Position numbers and translations under genes: made by a program
The notes under the pieces: generated by a model
Databases searched by the model: none
Told to the model about the DNA's origin: nothing
What the model saw: only the letters and a program-made list of their open reading frames with translations
Assembly: GCA_027307045.1 (NCBI GenBank)
Contig: DAHUXR010000048.1
Coordinates: forward strand, 1 to 32,837
Direction of reading: 5' to 3'
Source: Acidobacteriaceae bacterium
GTDB lineage: Bacteria; Acidobacteriota; Terriglobia; Terriglobales; Acidobacteriaceae
DNA length: 32,837 nucleotides
Part shown: one piece after another, positions 1-7,997 of the stretch
How the letters are laid out: each line of letters starts with the position of its first letter
How positions within the stretch are numbered: the stretch's first letter is position 1

Positions 1-534
1 AACAACCTGATTTCTTGGGGACCCGGTATGGCGGCACTCCCCGGAATGGAGTGAATGGAGGTTGGGAAAGAGTGGGCCGCCACCGGCGGGTTAGAGGTTA
101 GAGTTCGTAAACGATGTAATGAAGTTTCCGCCGGGTGCCTCGCAATTCGAATGGCGGAAGCCATGGAGGGCAATGTATCGCAAGCAGATCTGGTTTTCAA
201 TTAATCCTGATATTTATTTCCGGAAACCAAAACCGGATCTACAATCTCTTAACTACTATCCGCAACGAGCTGCCACTTACTTCTCTAGCAATGCAACAGC
301 CGGGACTTAGGGTTTAAATGTAGGGCTTGCGAGCGGGCGCCACCCCTCGGGAAGGAGATTGTGCTTTAGGCGCGCTTAACAGATGTACTATTTCGCGCTT
401 GAATCAGCCATTGAAATCGGCTAGGATGCAGCATCGTCGCCCATTTATCAAGTAGTAACAATCGCGATAGTCTGGGAACGTGGGTTTGCTGGAATCGATC
501 CATGAGCGGGCATGGGATGAAACTACGCCAAACT

Positions 535-568
535 GGGATGATCTGGGATATAAGGGAGGGGGTAGGGG
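535..568 (+). other. G-quadruplex-type motif (five G-runs)
   Basis: Five runs of three or more G lie on the plus strand at 535-537, 545-547, 554-556, 558-562 and 565-568. The loops are about 7, 6, 1 and 2 nt. This satisfies the usual G3+N1-7 pattern for an intramolecular G-quadruplex. It sits in non-coding DNA about 260 bp beyond the uppP stop. A regulatory role is only a possibility. Confidence 0.4.
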
Positions 569-617
569 AGGTCATAAATAGTAACTAGAAGATAACGTTT
601 GGGAAACGAGATCGGGT

Positions 618-769
618 GATCCGGTGATCGGAAATCGGCGCCTATGCCGCGCGTGATCGGAAAAGCAAAAGCTCACCGCTGATCAACACTGATGACAACT
701 GATCAGGAAAGAGCTAAGCCAAGATCCACAGCCGTGGTCGGCTGTGCCACACGTGATCGGAAAACCAAA
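618..769. repeat. Dispersed CGTGATCGGAAAA-type short repeats
   Basis: The 18-base word CGTGATCGGAAAAsCAAA occurs at 652-669 and 752-769, exactly 100 bp apart, with one difference. A related GGTGATCGGAAA lies at about 623-634. The sequence between them is rich in GATC (CTGATCA appears more than once). Nothing here encodes a protein. The pattern is typical of decayed intergenic repeat material rather than of a named element. Confidence 0.45.
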
Positions 770-829
770 GCCGAACCGTGGAGGCGCGGAGACGCGAAGG
801 ACAGCCAAGGTCGGAAAGTCGGAAACTGG

Positions 830-1702
830 CTACCCTCTCATCACCCAGACCAGCACCGCGATGCCGACGACGATCCGGTAGATGGCGAATGGCGTGAATC
901 CCCGCTGGCGGACCCAGTTCATGAACCATGCCACCACGGCCAAGGCCACGATGAATGACACGACGAAGCCGATGACGAGCACAGTCCACTCATGGCCGCC
1001 AACGGGCATGCGGCCCAGGGCTTCTGCGCCGTGTTTGGGATGGAAGGTTTTGAGCAGGTCATAGCCGGTGGCGGCGATCATGGTGGGCATGGAGAGAAAG
1101 AAAGAAAATTCCAGAGCGGCGGTGCGGGACATGCCGGCCACCTGTCCGGCGGCGATGGTGGACATGGAGCGAGAGGTGCCCGGAAAAACCGCCGACGCAA
1201 CCTGGCAGATGCCGATCCAGATGGCCTGGATGAGCGAAACGTCTTCCATGCGTTCCGTCATGTGGCGGCCCACGGTGCGAGGCGAACCGAAATAAGCGTC
1301 GACGATCCACATGACGACGCCGCCGACGAGCAGCGAGACGCCCATCACGGTCAGGCTTTCAAGATGCTTGCCGATCAGTTTGGTCAGCAGCAGTGACGGC
1401 ACTGCGGTGCAGACAAACGCGATCATCACCAGTGAAAGCGGATGCGTGAGCGCGGTGCGGTCCTGGCGCTCACCGCGAGGGAACGTCGACAGAAAGCGGG
1501 CAATGCGCGCGCGGAAATATATCGGCAGGCAGAGGATTGCGCCAAGCTGGATCACGATGGAATACATCTTCCAGAACGGATCGTCGAGATGGATGCGCAG
1601 CAGCGCTTCTGTGATGCGCAGGTGCGCCGTGGAACTGACCGGCAAAAACTCTGTTAGACCTTCAACAATGCCTAAGAATAAAGAGAGTAGATAGTCGTGC
1701 AA
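830..1702 (-). CDS. uppP: Undecaprenyl-diphosphatase UppP (BacA family)
   Basis: This integral membrane phosphatase converts undecaprenyl diphosphate to the monophosphate lipid carrier, which peptidoglycan and polysaccharide synthesis reuse. Excess enzyme gives bacitracin resistance. Both family signatures are visible: an N-terminal Glu-rich segment GIVEGLTEFLPVSSTAHL (residues about 12-29) and the PGTSRSMSTIAAG segment (about 174-186), with hydrophobic helices in between and at the C terminus. The length of 290 residues is normal (family about 265-290). The start is a TTG, preceded at close range by a strong GGAGGAG, so TTG is accepted over later codons. The gene begins 12 bp after the stop of the upstream secreted protein and is the last gene of a four-gene minus-strand run. 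Identification is secure. Confidence 0.95.
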   Translation of the reverse strand: MHDYLLSLFLGIVEGLTEFLPVSSTAHLRITEALLRIHLDDPFWKMYSIVIQLGAILCLPIYFRARIARFLSTFPRGERQDRTALTHPLSLVMIAFVCTAVPSLLLTKLIGKHLESLTVMGVSLLVGGVVMWIVDAYFGSPRTVGRHMTERMEDVSLIQAIWIGICQVASAVFPGTSRSMSTIAAGQVAGMSRTAALEFSFFLSMPTMIAATGYDLLKTFHPKHGAEALGRMPVGGHEWTVLVIGFVVSFIVALAVVAWFMNWVRQRGFTPFAIYRIVVGIAVLVWVMRG

Positions 1703-1714
1703 AACTCCTCCGGG

Positions 1715-2692
1715 TTATTTGCGATCAGGTTCAGCGGTGTAGGTGGGAATACCTTGCTGCATTGCGTAGATCAGTTCCGTGGCGCGCGGCTTCCAGTCCA
1801 CCAGTTTGGGATCGCCCGCCGCCGACTTGGCCGCAAGCTCCTGCGCCAGGTCCATGGCTTTTTTGCGCGCTTTGTCGCGTTCTTTATCGTGCTGCGCGCC
1901 GTACATCTGCACCAGAGCGGCTTGCCGCCACGCCGCGTTAAACAGCGCTTCCGCCACCTTGGGAGATTGCGGATGCTCGCGCGCATATTTTTCATACAGC
2001 TCGGATTCTTTTTCCGGACAGTGCGTCTCGCCCTTCCACGATCCGCAGAGCTTGTTGTCGATCATGTCATACGCCGCAAGATCGGACCACTTTGTGCGCG
2101 GAAACTTTTTCATCACCAGCTTCATGTTCTCGTCGTCGATGGGCGTGCGCATGTCAGGACTCATTTCCTGCGATGAAGGGCGCAAGCTTTCGTCGGCTTT
2201 TTCCAGCTGCCAGCGGATGTCTGCCGCGCGCCACAAGGCTTCACCCGCAAGCGGCGAGGCGGGCCAGTAATCGTAAACGCGATAGTAAAGCCGCATGGCG
2301 TCTTCCGCGGCGTGCCTGCGTCCGCCGCGCAGCTCGGCCTGGTTTTCTGAGTCCACGGCTTCGCCAAAGATAATCTGGTCGCCGTTCGGCGTCGCCGTGC
2401 TGATCACTACGTTGCTTGGCACCCAGCCAGAAATCTGGCGCGTGGTTTCCGCGTCACGGTTAACGTCCACCACAATCAGAACGTGAGCCCACGTGTGTTC
2501 GCCAATCTTGGTGCGTTCCATCACCAGCGGAACGTCCCTTCCTCGCGTCGCCCGCGCCAGCTTTTGCGAGTTCAAGTCCGGTGAGACGTACATCTGCACT
2601 TCATTGATGACGGTCCCTTGTTCTTTCTGCTGCGCCAGCAGGATGGAAGAGCAGAAAATGGCCAGCAGCAGCGCGCCTGTTTTCAGCTTCAT
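1715..2692 (-). CDS. Secreted protein, SH3-like N terminus plus helical repeats (copy B)
   Basis: 325 residues with a clear N-terminal signal peptide (MKLKTGALLLAIFCSSILLA, then QQ). The mature N terminus (about 28-105) has an alternating beta pattern resembling a bacterial SH3 domain (VQMYVSPDLNSQKLA...WVPSNVV). The C-terminal half is helical, with TPR-like stretches such as HPQSPKVAEALFNAAW. It is a clear paralog of the gene directly upstream: both share NGDxIIFGxAVDSExQAExRGGR, RAADIRWQL, a LCxxWxGxxxCP cysteine pair and HPQSPKxAEAL. Its ATG overlaps the upstream stop (ATGA) and its SD (AGGAG) lies inside that gene, so the two should be translationally coupled. The likely location is the periplasm. 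The function is unknown; a cell-wall-associated scaffold is a guess from the SH3-like fold and the downstream uppP. Confidence 0.85.
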   Translation of the reverse strand: MKLKTGALLLAIFCSSILLAQQKEQGTVINEVQMYVSPDLNSQKLARATRGRDVPLVMERTKIGEHTWAHVLIVVDVNRDAETTRQISGWVPSNVVISTATPNGDQIIFGEAVDSENQAELRGGRRHAAEDAMRLYYRVYDYWPASPLAGEALWRAADIRWQLEKADESLRPSSQEMSPDMRTPIDDENMKLVMKKFPRTKWSDLAAYDMIDNKLCGSWKGETHCPEKESELYEKYAREHPQSPKVAEALFNAAWRQAALVQMYGAQHDKERDKARKKAMDLAQELAAKSAAGDPKLVDWKPRATELIYAMQQGIPTYTAEPDRK

Positions 2693-3642
2693 TTCGTTTC
2701 TCCTGAGTCAACCGCCGCGCTAAAGACCGGGATTTTCTTTTCCAGCTTGTAGATCAAATCTGTTGATCGCATTTTCCAATCGACGTCCTGTTGCTGGCTC
2801 TGTACCTGCTGCGCCAGCGCAATGCTCTTTTTGCGCGCCGCTTCGCTCTTCTCGCGATCATTATTAATGCGATAGATATCAGTGAGAGCCGCGTGCCGCC
2901 AGGCCGCATTGTATAAAGCTTCCGCCGCCTTGGGCGACTGCGGATGCTCATGCGCATACTGCTCATATAGCGCCGCTTCCTTCGCTGGACACTCTGCCTG
3001 CCCGCGCCATTCCGGACAGAGCTGGCCGTCGAGCAGATCGTACGCAGCCAGTTCCGCCTGCTTCGACTGCGGAAACTTCGCGATGACCTCTCTTAGATAT
3101 TTCTCTTCCATCGGCTTGCCTGACCGGACAAAGTCTGTCTTCGCCAGCTGCCAGCGTATGTCCGCCGCGCGCCACATACCTTCCGCCGCCAGCGGCGATC
3201 CCGGAAATAGTTCCGCCACGCGCGAGTACAAGCGCAACGCGTCGTCAGCCGCGCCTTTGCGTCCGCCACGCTCTTCCGCCTGCCGTTCAGAATCTACCGC
3301 CTGGCCAAAAATGATTTCGTCTCCGTTGGCGGTAGAAGCGGTAACTACGGCTTTGGCCGGCAGCCAGCCCGTAACTTCCCTGCTTACCTGCGCCTGCTGG
3401 TCTGCCGCCATTGATATTTTCACCCACGGCTGGCCGTCAGCCTGGCTGCGCTCCAGGACCGTGAGCGCTGAACCGCGGCCCACCTGCGCGGTCTTCTGCG
3501 CATTCGCTCCCGCCGAGCTATACAACGATTCTTCGCGAATCAGCGTCGCGCGTTCACCTTCGGCGGCAAGCGCTCTGCCCACCAAAACAGTCGCGCCCGC
3601 AAGCGCCACCAGAAATAAAAAGTTTTTGCGGTTTGTCACCAT
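2689..3642 (-). CDS. Secreted protein, SH3-like N terminus plus helical repeats (copy A)
   Basis: 317 residues, paralogous to the next gene. The N terminus has a basic stretch and a hydrophobic core (NRKNFLFLVALAGATVLVG) followed by ALA, a signal peptide. Residues about 30-105 form the SH3-like part (ESLYSSAGANAQKTAQVGRG...WLPAKAVV). The rest is predicted helical, with TPR-like segments, including a middle region (AELFPGSPLAAEGMWRAADI) that resembles tetratricopeptide units of YfiO/BamD-type proteins. The cysteine pair in LCPEWRGQAEC is shared with the paralog and may form a disulfide. The start is 8 bp after the stop of the PLP enzyme, and a weak TAAGG precedes it. The tandem pair probably arose by duplication in place. 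No function can be assigned from sequence alone. Confidence 0.85.
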   Translation of the reverse strand: MVTNRKNFLFLVALAGATVLVGRALAAEGERATLIREESLYSSAGANAQKTAQVGRGSALTVLERSQADGQPWVKISMAADQQAQVSREVTGWLPAKAVVTASTANGDEIIFGQAVDSERQAEERGGRKGAADDALRLYSRVAELFPGSPLAAEGMWRAADIRWQLAKTDFVRSGKPMEEKYLREVIAKFPQSKQAELAAYDLLDGQLCPEWRGQAECPAKEAALYEQYAHEHPQSPKAAEALYNAAWRHAALTDIYRINNDREKSEAARKKSIALAQQVQSQQQDVDWKMRSTDLIYKLEKKIPVFSAAVDSGETK

Positions 3643-3650
3643 GGTTTACC

Positions 3651-4610
3651 TTACACGGTTTGCAGAATCATTTCAGAAAAAAGCTGCGGCTCAATATTGC
3701 CACCGGTCAGCACGGCCACGGTCTTGCCTGCCGGCAACTCTTCCGCGTGAAACATTGCCGCCGCCGTGGTCACGGCGCCGCTGGGCTCGGCCAGAACGCG
3801 CCCGGAAAAAAGCAATCGCCGCATCGCCCGCCGGATTTCATCTTCCGTCACTGTAATGATCTCATCCACATATTTGCGGATGTGCTCAAAGTTTATCTCG
3901 CCAATACTTTGTGACCGCAACCCGTCCGCCGCGGTGCGCGCCGCGCTCTCGCCAGAGATGGCTTGTATCTGTCCCGATCGCAAACTCGCCTGCGCATCAG
4001 CCGCAAACTCCGGCTCCACGCCAATCACCTTGGCTTGCGGGTTCGATTCCTTGATCGCCGTGGCAACGCCGCTGATCAATCCTCCACCGCCAACCGGGAC
4101 AAGCACCAGTTCAACTTCAGCCATGTCCTCAAAAATCTCCAGCCCAATCGTTCCTTGCCCGGCAATGATCTTTTCGTCGTTGTACGGCGGCACGGGAACC
4201 AGCCCGCGTTCTCGCTCAAGCTCTTCCGCTTTCTTGATGCGATCTTCGCTCGCAGGTCCTACCAGCACAACTTCCGCACCCATAGCACGCGTTGCGTCCA
4301 GCTTTACCTTCGGCGCCGATGAAGGCATCACGATCGTCGCTTTCACTCCCAGCGCTCGCGCCGCAAATGCTACGCCCTGCGCATGATTGCCGCTGGAATG
4401 CGCCACCACGCCGCGTTTGCGTTCTTCCGCTGAGAGCGAAGAAATCTTGTTGTAAGCCCCGCGCAGTTTAAATGATCCAACCGGCTGCAGGTTTTCCGGC
4501 TTAATAAAAATCTGCCGGTCTTCTGGCAGCTTGCACAGCACCAGCGGCGTACGCACCGCAACGTTGCGGAGCAATGAACGGGCATTTTGTATGTCTTTAA
4601 GGCTAACCAT
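3651..4610 (-). CDS. Serine racemase-like / threonine dehydratase family PLP enzyme
   Basis: 319-residue fold-type II PLP enzyme. The PLP lysine is K48 in GSFKLRGAYNK, and the glycine loop that holds the cofactor phosphate is GGGGLISG (about 174-181). There is no C-terminal ACT regulatory domain, so it is not an allosteric biosynthetic IlvA. Two features resemble serine racemase more than dehydratase. The loop reads HSSGNHAQG (71-79), with Ser73 where dehydratases have Ala. The segment E199-P-E-F-A203-A-D205 matches the E/A/D divalent-metal site of eukaryotic serine racemases. The likely chemistry is dehydration of L-Ser/L-Thr and/or racemisation of Ser. It is the first gene of a run ending in uppP, which hints at a link to D-amino acids or the envelope, by inference only. 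No good SD precedes the ATG; a TATAGT/TAATAT-containing AT-rich upstream stretch could hold the promoter. Confidence 0.85.
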   Translation of the reverse strand: MVSLKDIQNARSLLRNVAVRTPLVLCKLPEDRQIFIKPENLQPVGSFKLRGAYNKISSLSAEERKRGVVAHSSGNHAQGVAFAARALGVKATIVMPSSAPKVKLDATRAMGAEVVLVGPASEDRIKKAEELERERGLVPVPPYNDEKIIAGQGTIGLEIFEDMAEVELVLVPVGGGGLISGVATAIKESNPQAKVIGVEPEFAADAQASLRSGQIQAISGESAARTAADGLRSQSIGEINFEHIRKYVDEIITVTEDEIRRAMRRLLFSGRVLAEPSGAVTTAAAMFHAEELPAGKTVAVLTGGNIEPQLFSEMILQTV

Positions 4611-4725
4611 AGAGGGAGTTTTGGAGTCTCAATATATTAATGGTAAATGACTCCGCTGAACTATAGTGATGCAAGCGTATCGCCGCGCCGCAAAATCCAT
4701 GCCGTCTGGCAAACATAAACGATAT

Positions 4726-5214
4726 TTAAAGCGGATCGTGCCTGTGTATTTCAGGTTGGGAACCCAGATCCATGAACCGTGAGTCTGATGCTTCAATGCA
4801 TACTGAGCTTAAAGAAACGCTGACCTCCCGAATGTAATAAAAAGTTCCTGCCAGCAGGCAAAGCATTGCCAGCACAAAAATAATCACCGCCGCCTCCGCG
4901 GCCTGCTGCCAGTAGAGCCCTAATCCCAGCAGGAGACAGGAGCCAATCGTCGCGGCAAGGGCGATCAGTACCAGGAGAAAGCAGCGCCTGATCATACCCG
5001 CGCGCTCCTCGATCAGGTTGATCTGCGCCATATAGGCATCGGCCTCCTGCAGCCGACCATTCTTGGCGGCATCATGGCGCGCATGCACATACTGCCTGAA
5101 TCGGCTCACGATGCCCATAAGCCGGACATTGATGGAGAGCACCAGCAACGCAGTCGCGGAAACGAAGATGGCGGGAGCAAGAAATGCTTGAAACAGGCGG
5201 GCGATGTCATTCAT
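4726..5214 (-). CDS. DUF2721 family membrane protein
   Basis: 162 residues from the chosen start. The N-terminal pattern (IARLFQAFLAPAIFVSATALLVLSINVRLMGIVSRFR) is typical of DUF2721: a transmembrane helix, then a short cytoplasmic loop with RMG/RIR-like basic residues. A helical linker (about 45-75) and two more membrane helices (about 80-125) follow. The reading frame is open further upstream to 5400, but that extension (MHGTPLPLLT...) overlaps the divergent gene and does not look like protein. The ATG at 5214 has a GGAG about 9 nt upstream and begins at the family's usual N terminus, so it is preferred. The molecular function of DUF2721 is not known. It is divergently oriented to the ADOP permease. 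Confidence 0.8.
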   Translation of the reverse strand: MNDIARLFQAFLAPAIFVSATALLVLSINVRLMGIVSRFRQYVHARHDAAKNGRLQEADAYMAQINLIEERAGMIRRCFLLVLIALAATIGSCLLLGLGLYWQQAAEAAVIIFVLAMLCLLAGTFYYIREVSVSLSSVCIEASDSRFMDLGSQPEIHRHDPL

Positions 5215-5301
5215 GGTCAAGTCTCCAAAGGAGCGGCCAGCAACATTCACTGTCCTGCGCAAATGTCCTAAAGACCATGGTAAATCGAGGGACGAATGAC
5301 A

Positions 5302-5374
5302 TATTGGTCTCACTCTAATATGACGAAAAACACGAAATAGCGGGAACCCTTTTCTTGTTTCAGACGTATTGGTC
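5302..5374. repeat. Direct repeat TATTGGTC in divergent intergenic region
   Basis: The octamer TATTGGTC occurs at 5302-5309 and 5367-5374, in the 180-bp region between the divergent DUF2721 and ADOP genes. The 65-bp spacing is about six helical turns. It could be a pair of operator half-sites, but an 8-mer occurring twice is weak evidence. Confidence 0.2.
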
Positions 5375-5394
5375 AGAAGAGGTAGAGGTGTGCC

Positions 5395-7953
5395 ATGCAA
5401 AAACTTCTGGGAAATCTTCGTTATGTTTTGCGCCAGTTCCGGCAGTCACCGGTTTTCACCCTGGCAGCCATGCTCACGCTCGCCCTGGGAATCGGCGGCA
5501 CCACCGCAATCTTTACCTTGATCCACGCAGTGATGCTGCGATCGCTCCCGGTTGCCGATCCCGGCACGCTCTACCGCGTGGGTGAAGGCGATAACTGTTG
5601 CGTGACGGGAGGGCCACAGGACCGCTGGGACATGGTTTCATTCCCTCTTTTCCAGCGGCTAAAGGCCGAGACCCCGGAGTTTGAGCAGGTAGCGGCTGTC
5701 CAGGCCGGGATGGGGCGCTTAAGCGTGCGGCGTGAACGCGTAGAGACCGCGTCACGGCCTCTGCGTTCCCAGTACGTAACTGGAAACTATTTCTCCACGC
5801 TCGGCGTGGGTGCGTTTGGCGGACGCGTGTTCACTGAGGATGACGACAAGCCTGCTTCCGCGCCTGTGATCGTGCTCAGCCACCACACATGGCAGAGCAC
5901 TTATGGCGCTGATACCTCCGTTGTCGGCTCCACTTTTATGCTGGATGGACACCCTTTCACCGTGATCGGGGTGGCCGCGCCGGGGTTCTTTGGTGAAACA
6001 TTGCGCAGCGATCCTGCGGACATGTGGATTCCGCTGCAGCAGGAGCCCACCATTAATGGCGGCAACTCTCTGCTGCTGCAGCCCGTGTCCGCGTGGTTGC
6101 GTATGATCGGGCGGCTCCGTCCGGGAGCTTCCATCGCGGGAATGTCCCCGCGCCTCACCGGAGTTTTACGGCAATGGATGCAGCACGATTCCGGCTATCC
6201 CGCCAACTGGATGCCCGAAATCAATCGTGTGCTTCCCAAGCAGGTGCTGAATGTTGTGCCCGCCGGTGCTGGTGTGGCCGTGATGAAAGAAGAGTACGGC
6301 CGCAGCCTTCAGATCCTGTTTGGTGTCTGTGGCTTGGTTCTACTCATTGCCTGTGCCAATGTCGCCAACCTGCTGCTGGCGCGCGGTGTGGCGCGTCGCG
6401 GACAAACCGCCATCCGCATGGCCATTGGCGCATCGCGAAAAGAAATCGTTCTGCAGGCGCTGATGGAAAGTGTCCTGCTTGCTGTTGGCGGCGCCATCGC
6501 CGGCTTGGCGGTTGCGATCGCTGCCGCGCGTCTGCTGCTGGCGCTGGCTTTTCAGAGCGCGCATTTTCTTCCCATCAGCACCGCTCCCTCGCTCCTTGTG
6601 CTGGGTTTCGCTTTCGTTCTGGCGCTGATGACCGGCATTATCTTCGGCGCGGCGCCGGCATGGTTTGCCACCCGCACTGATCCCGCGGATGCGTTGCGTG
6701 GATCGGGTCGCGGCAACAGTGACCGGTCTTCATTCGCGCGTAAAGCGCTGCTTATCGTGCAAGCTACATTCTCAGTGGTGCTGGTGGCCGGCGCCACCAT
6801 GCTCGCGCGCAGTCTCAACAAACTGGAACACCAGGACTTTGGCTACCAGGTCCCGGGACGGGTTGAGGTCGCCCTGAACACACCGCCTGCCAGTTATTCA
6901 CAGGCGCAGCTGGCCGCGTTATACCGCCAGCTTGAAGAACGGCTCAAGCGCTTGCCGGGAATACAGGCAGCTGGGGTGGCGATGTATAACCCGCTTACAG
7001 ACAACTGGGGAGAAATGATCCTGGTGGAAGGCCACCCGCTGCCGAAGATGGAAGATGAATCAGGCGCATCATGGGACCGCGTGAGTGCAGGTTATCTGCA
7101 GGACCTGGGCGTAACTACCTTGCGTGGACGCGGTTTTACCGCCGCGGACAGTGAGAACTCCGAACTTGTGGCGGTAGTCAATGAGGCCTTCGTCAAGCGC
7201 TTCTTCAAGAACGGTGAAGAGCCGCTGGACCATCACTTTGGCATTGATCTGCCGGAGAACGCAGGAACATTTCGCATCGTGGGCATAGTGCGTGACGCAA
7301 AGTTTGCCGGCTGGGGCTTGAGCCGTCCGGCGCGTCCCATGTTTTACGTGCCCCTGGCGCAGCGCGCAAACTACCCGAATGCGTTGATGAAAGCGCTTGA
7401 ACAGCGCTCGCACTTCATCAGCGGAATCATGCTGGTAACAAACACTCCGCCGGGCACACTCGAACCGCTGCTCACGCAGGCGCTGGCGGAAGTTGATCCC
7501 AACCTCACCATTACCAGCGTAAGGACCATGCAGCAGGAGGTGGATCTCACTTTCAATCAAGAGCGCGCCGTGGCCAGTCTTGCCGGACTCTTCGGAATCG
7601 TGGCACTCTTGCTGGCTGCTGTGGGATTGTACGGCGTCACCGCTTACACGGTTGCACAGCGCACCCAGGAAATCGGCATTCGTATGGCCCTGGGCGCGGA
7701 CCGGGTCAACGTGGTGCAAATGGTGCTTGCCGGAGCGTCAAAGCGCGTGCTGGCGGGATTGATTCTCGGTGTGCCGCTGGCCATTGGCGCAGGCCGTCTA
7801 ATCTCTGCCCAGCTTTACGGCGTTTCCAGTTGGGACCCCATTGCCCTCGGCATCGCCGCCACCGCGCTGGCGATCTCGGCATTTTTCGCGGCCGTTATCC
7901 CTGCTCGTCGCGCGGCATCCATTTCACCGATGAAAGCGTTGCGAACGGAGTAA
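5395..7953 (+). CDS. ADOP family duplicated permease (MacB/FtsX-like)
   Basis: 852 residues with the layout of the Acidobacterial Duplicated Orphan Permease family. An N-terminal helix (QSPVFTLAAMLTLALGIGGT) is followed by a MacB-type periplasmic core domain (about 50-260) and an FtsX-like block of three helices with the MAIGASRKEIVLQALMESVL signature (about 280-420). A second helix and core domain follow (about 450-690), then a second FtsX block containing RMALGADRVNVVQMVL (about 720-850). The domain is thus duplicated within one chain. The start has GAGG 6-8 nt upstream. No ABC ATPase gene is adjacent, matching the 'orphan' character; the ATPase partner, if any, is encoded elsewhere. By analogy with MacB it may act in export or envelope mechanotransmission. 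The substrate is unknown. The family is strongly expanded in Acidobacteria and is the best taxonomic marker here. Confidence 0.93.
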   Translation: MQKLLGNLRYVLRQFRQSPVFTLAAMLTLALGIGGTTAIFTLIHAVMLRSLPVADPGTLYRVGEGDNCCVTGGPQDRWDMVSFPLFQRLKAETPEFEQVAAVQAGMGRLSVRRERVETASRPLRSQYVTGNYFSTLGVGAFGGRVFTEDDDKPASAPVIVLSHHTWQSTYGADTSVVGSTFMLDGHPFTVIGVAAPGFFGETLRSDPADMWIPLQQEPTINGGNSLLLQPVSAWLRMIGRLRPGASIAGMSPRLTGVLRQWMQHDSGYPANWMPEINRVLPKQVLNVVPAGAGVAVMKEEYGRSLQILFGVCGLVLLIACANVANLLLARGVARRGQTAIRMAIGASRKEIVLQALMESVLLAVGGAIAGLAVAIAAARLLLALAFQSAHFLPISTAPSLLVLGFAFVLALMTGIIFGAAPAWFATRTDPADALRGSGRGNSDRSSFARKALLIVQATFSVVLVAGATMLARSLNKLEHQDFGYQVPGRVEVALNTPPASYSQAQLAALYRQLEERLKRLPGIQAAGVAMYNPLTDNWGEMILVEGHPLPKMEDESGASWDRVSAGYLQDLGVTTLRGRGFTAADSENSELVAVVNEAFVKRFFKNGEEPLDHHFGIDLPENAGTFRIVGIVRDAKFAGWGLSRPARPMFYVPLAQRANYPNALMKALEQRSHFISGIMLVTNTPPGTLEPLLTQALAEVDPNLTITSVRTMQQEVDLTFNQERAVASLAGLFGIVALLLAAVGLYGVTAYTVAQRTQEIGIRMALGADRVNVVQMVLAGASKRVLAGLILGVPLAIGAGRLISAQLYGVSSWDPIALGIAATALAISAFFAAVIPARRAASISPMKALRTE

Positions 7954-7997
7954 ACCACAAAGCACAAAGCCGAGGCTTCGTATAACATCGCTTCTTC

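Larger units (their letters stand above)
1..829. other. Gene-free stretch with G-rich run and short repeats
   Basis: No open frame here has both a ribosome binding site and a protein that looks like a real family. The longest candidates (about 119-317 plus and 366-575 minus) are short, rich in Arg, Ser and Trp, and lack a start context. The stretch contains a G-rich run near 535-568 and repeated GTGATCGG words between 618 and 769, listed separately. It lies downstream of the uppP stop codon, so it may serve as that operon's 3' region. The left edge is cut by the window, so a gene ending just outside cannot be excluded. Confidence 0.6.

Noticed and set aside
692-1694. Several plus-strand frames opposite uppP
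   Set aside because: They are antisense to a secure membrane-protein gene, and low-complexity His/Asp/Arg products are the expected shadows.
2882-3856. 324-codon frame on the plus strand
   Set aside because: It is antisense to the two well-supported genes at 2689-4610; the Ser/Arg/Ala-rich product has no signal, SD or family pattern. High GC at third positions creates such frames.
4037-4060. GGGTTCGATTCC, resembling a tRNA T-arm
   Set aside because: It lies inside the PLP-enzyme gene and no acceptor stem or anticodon arm can be built around it.
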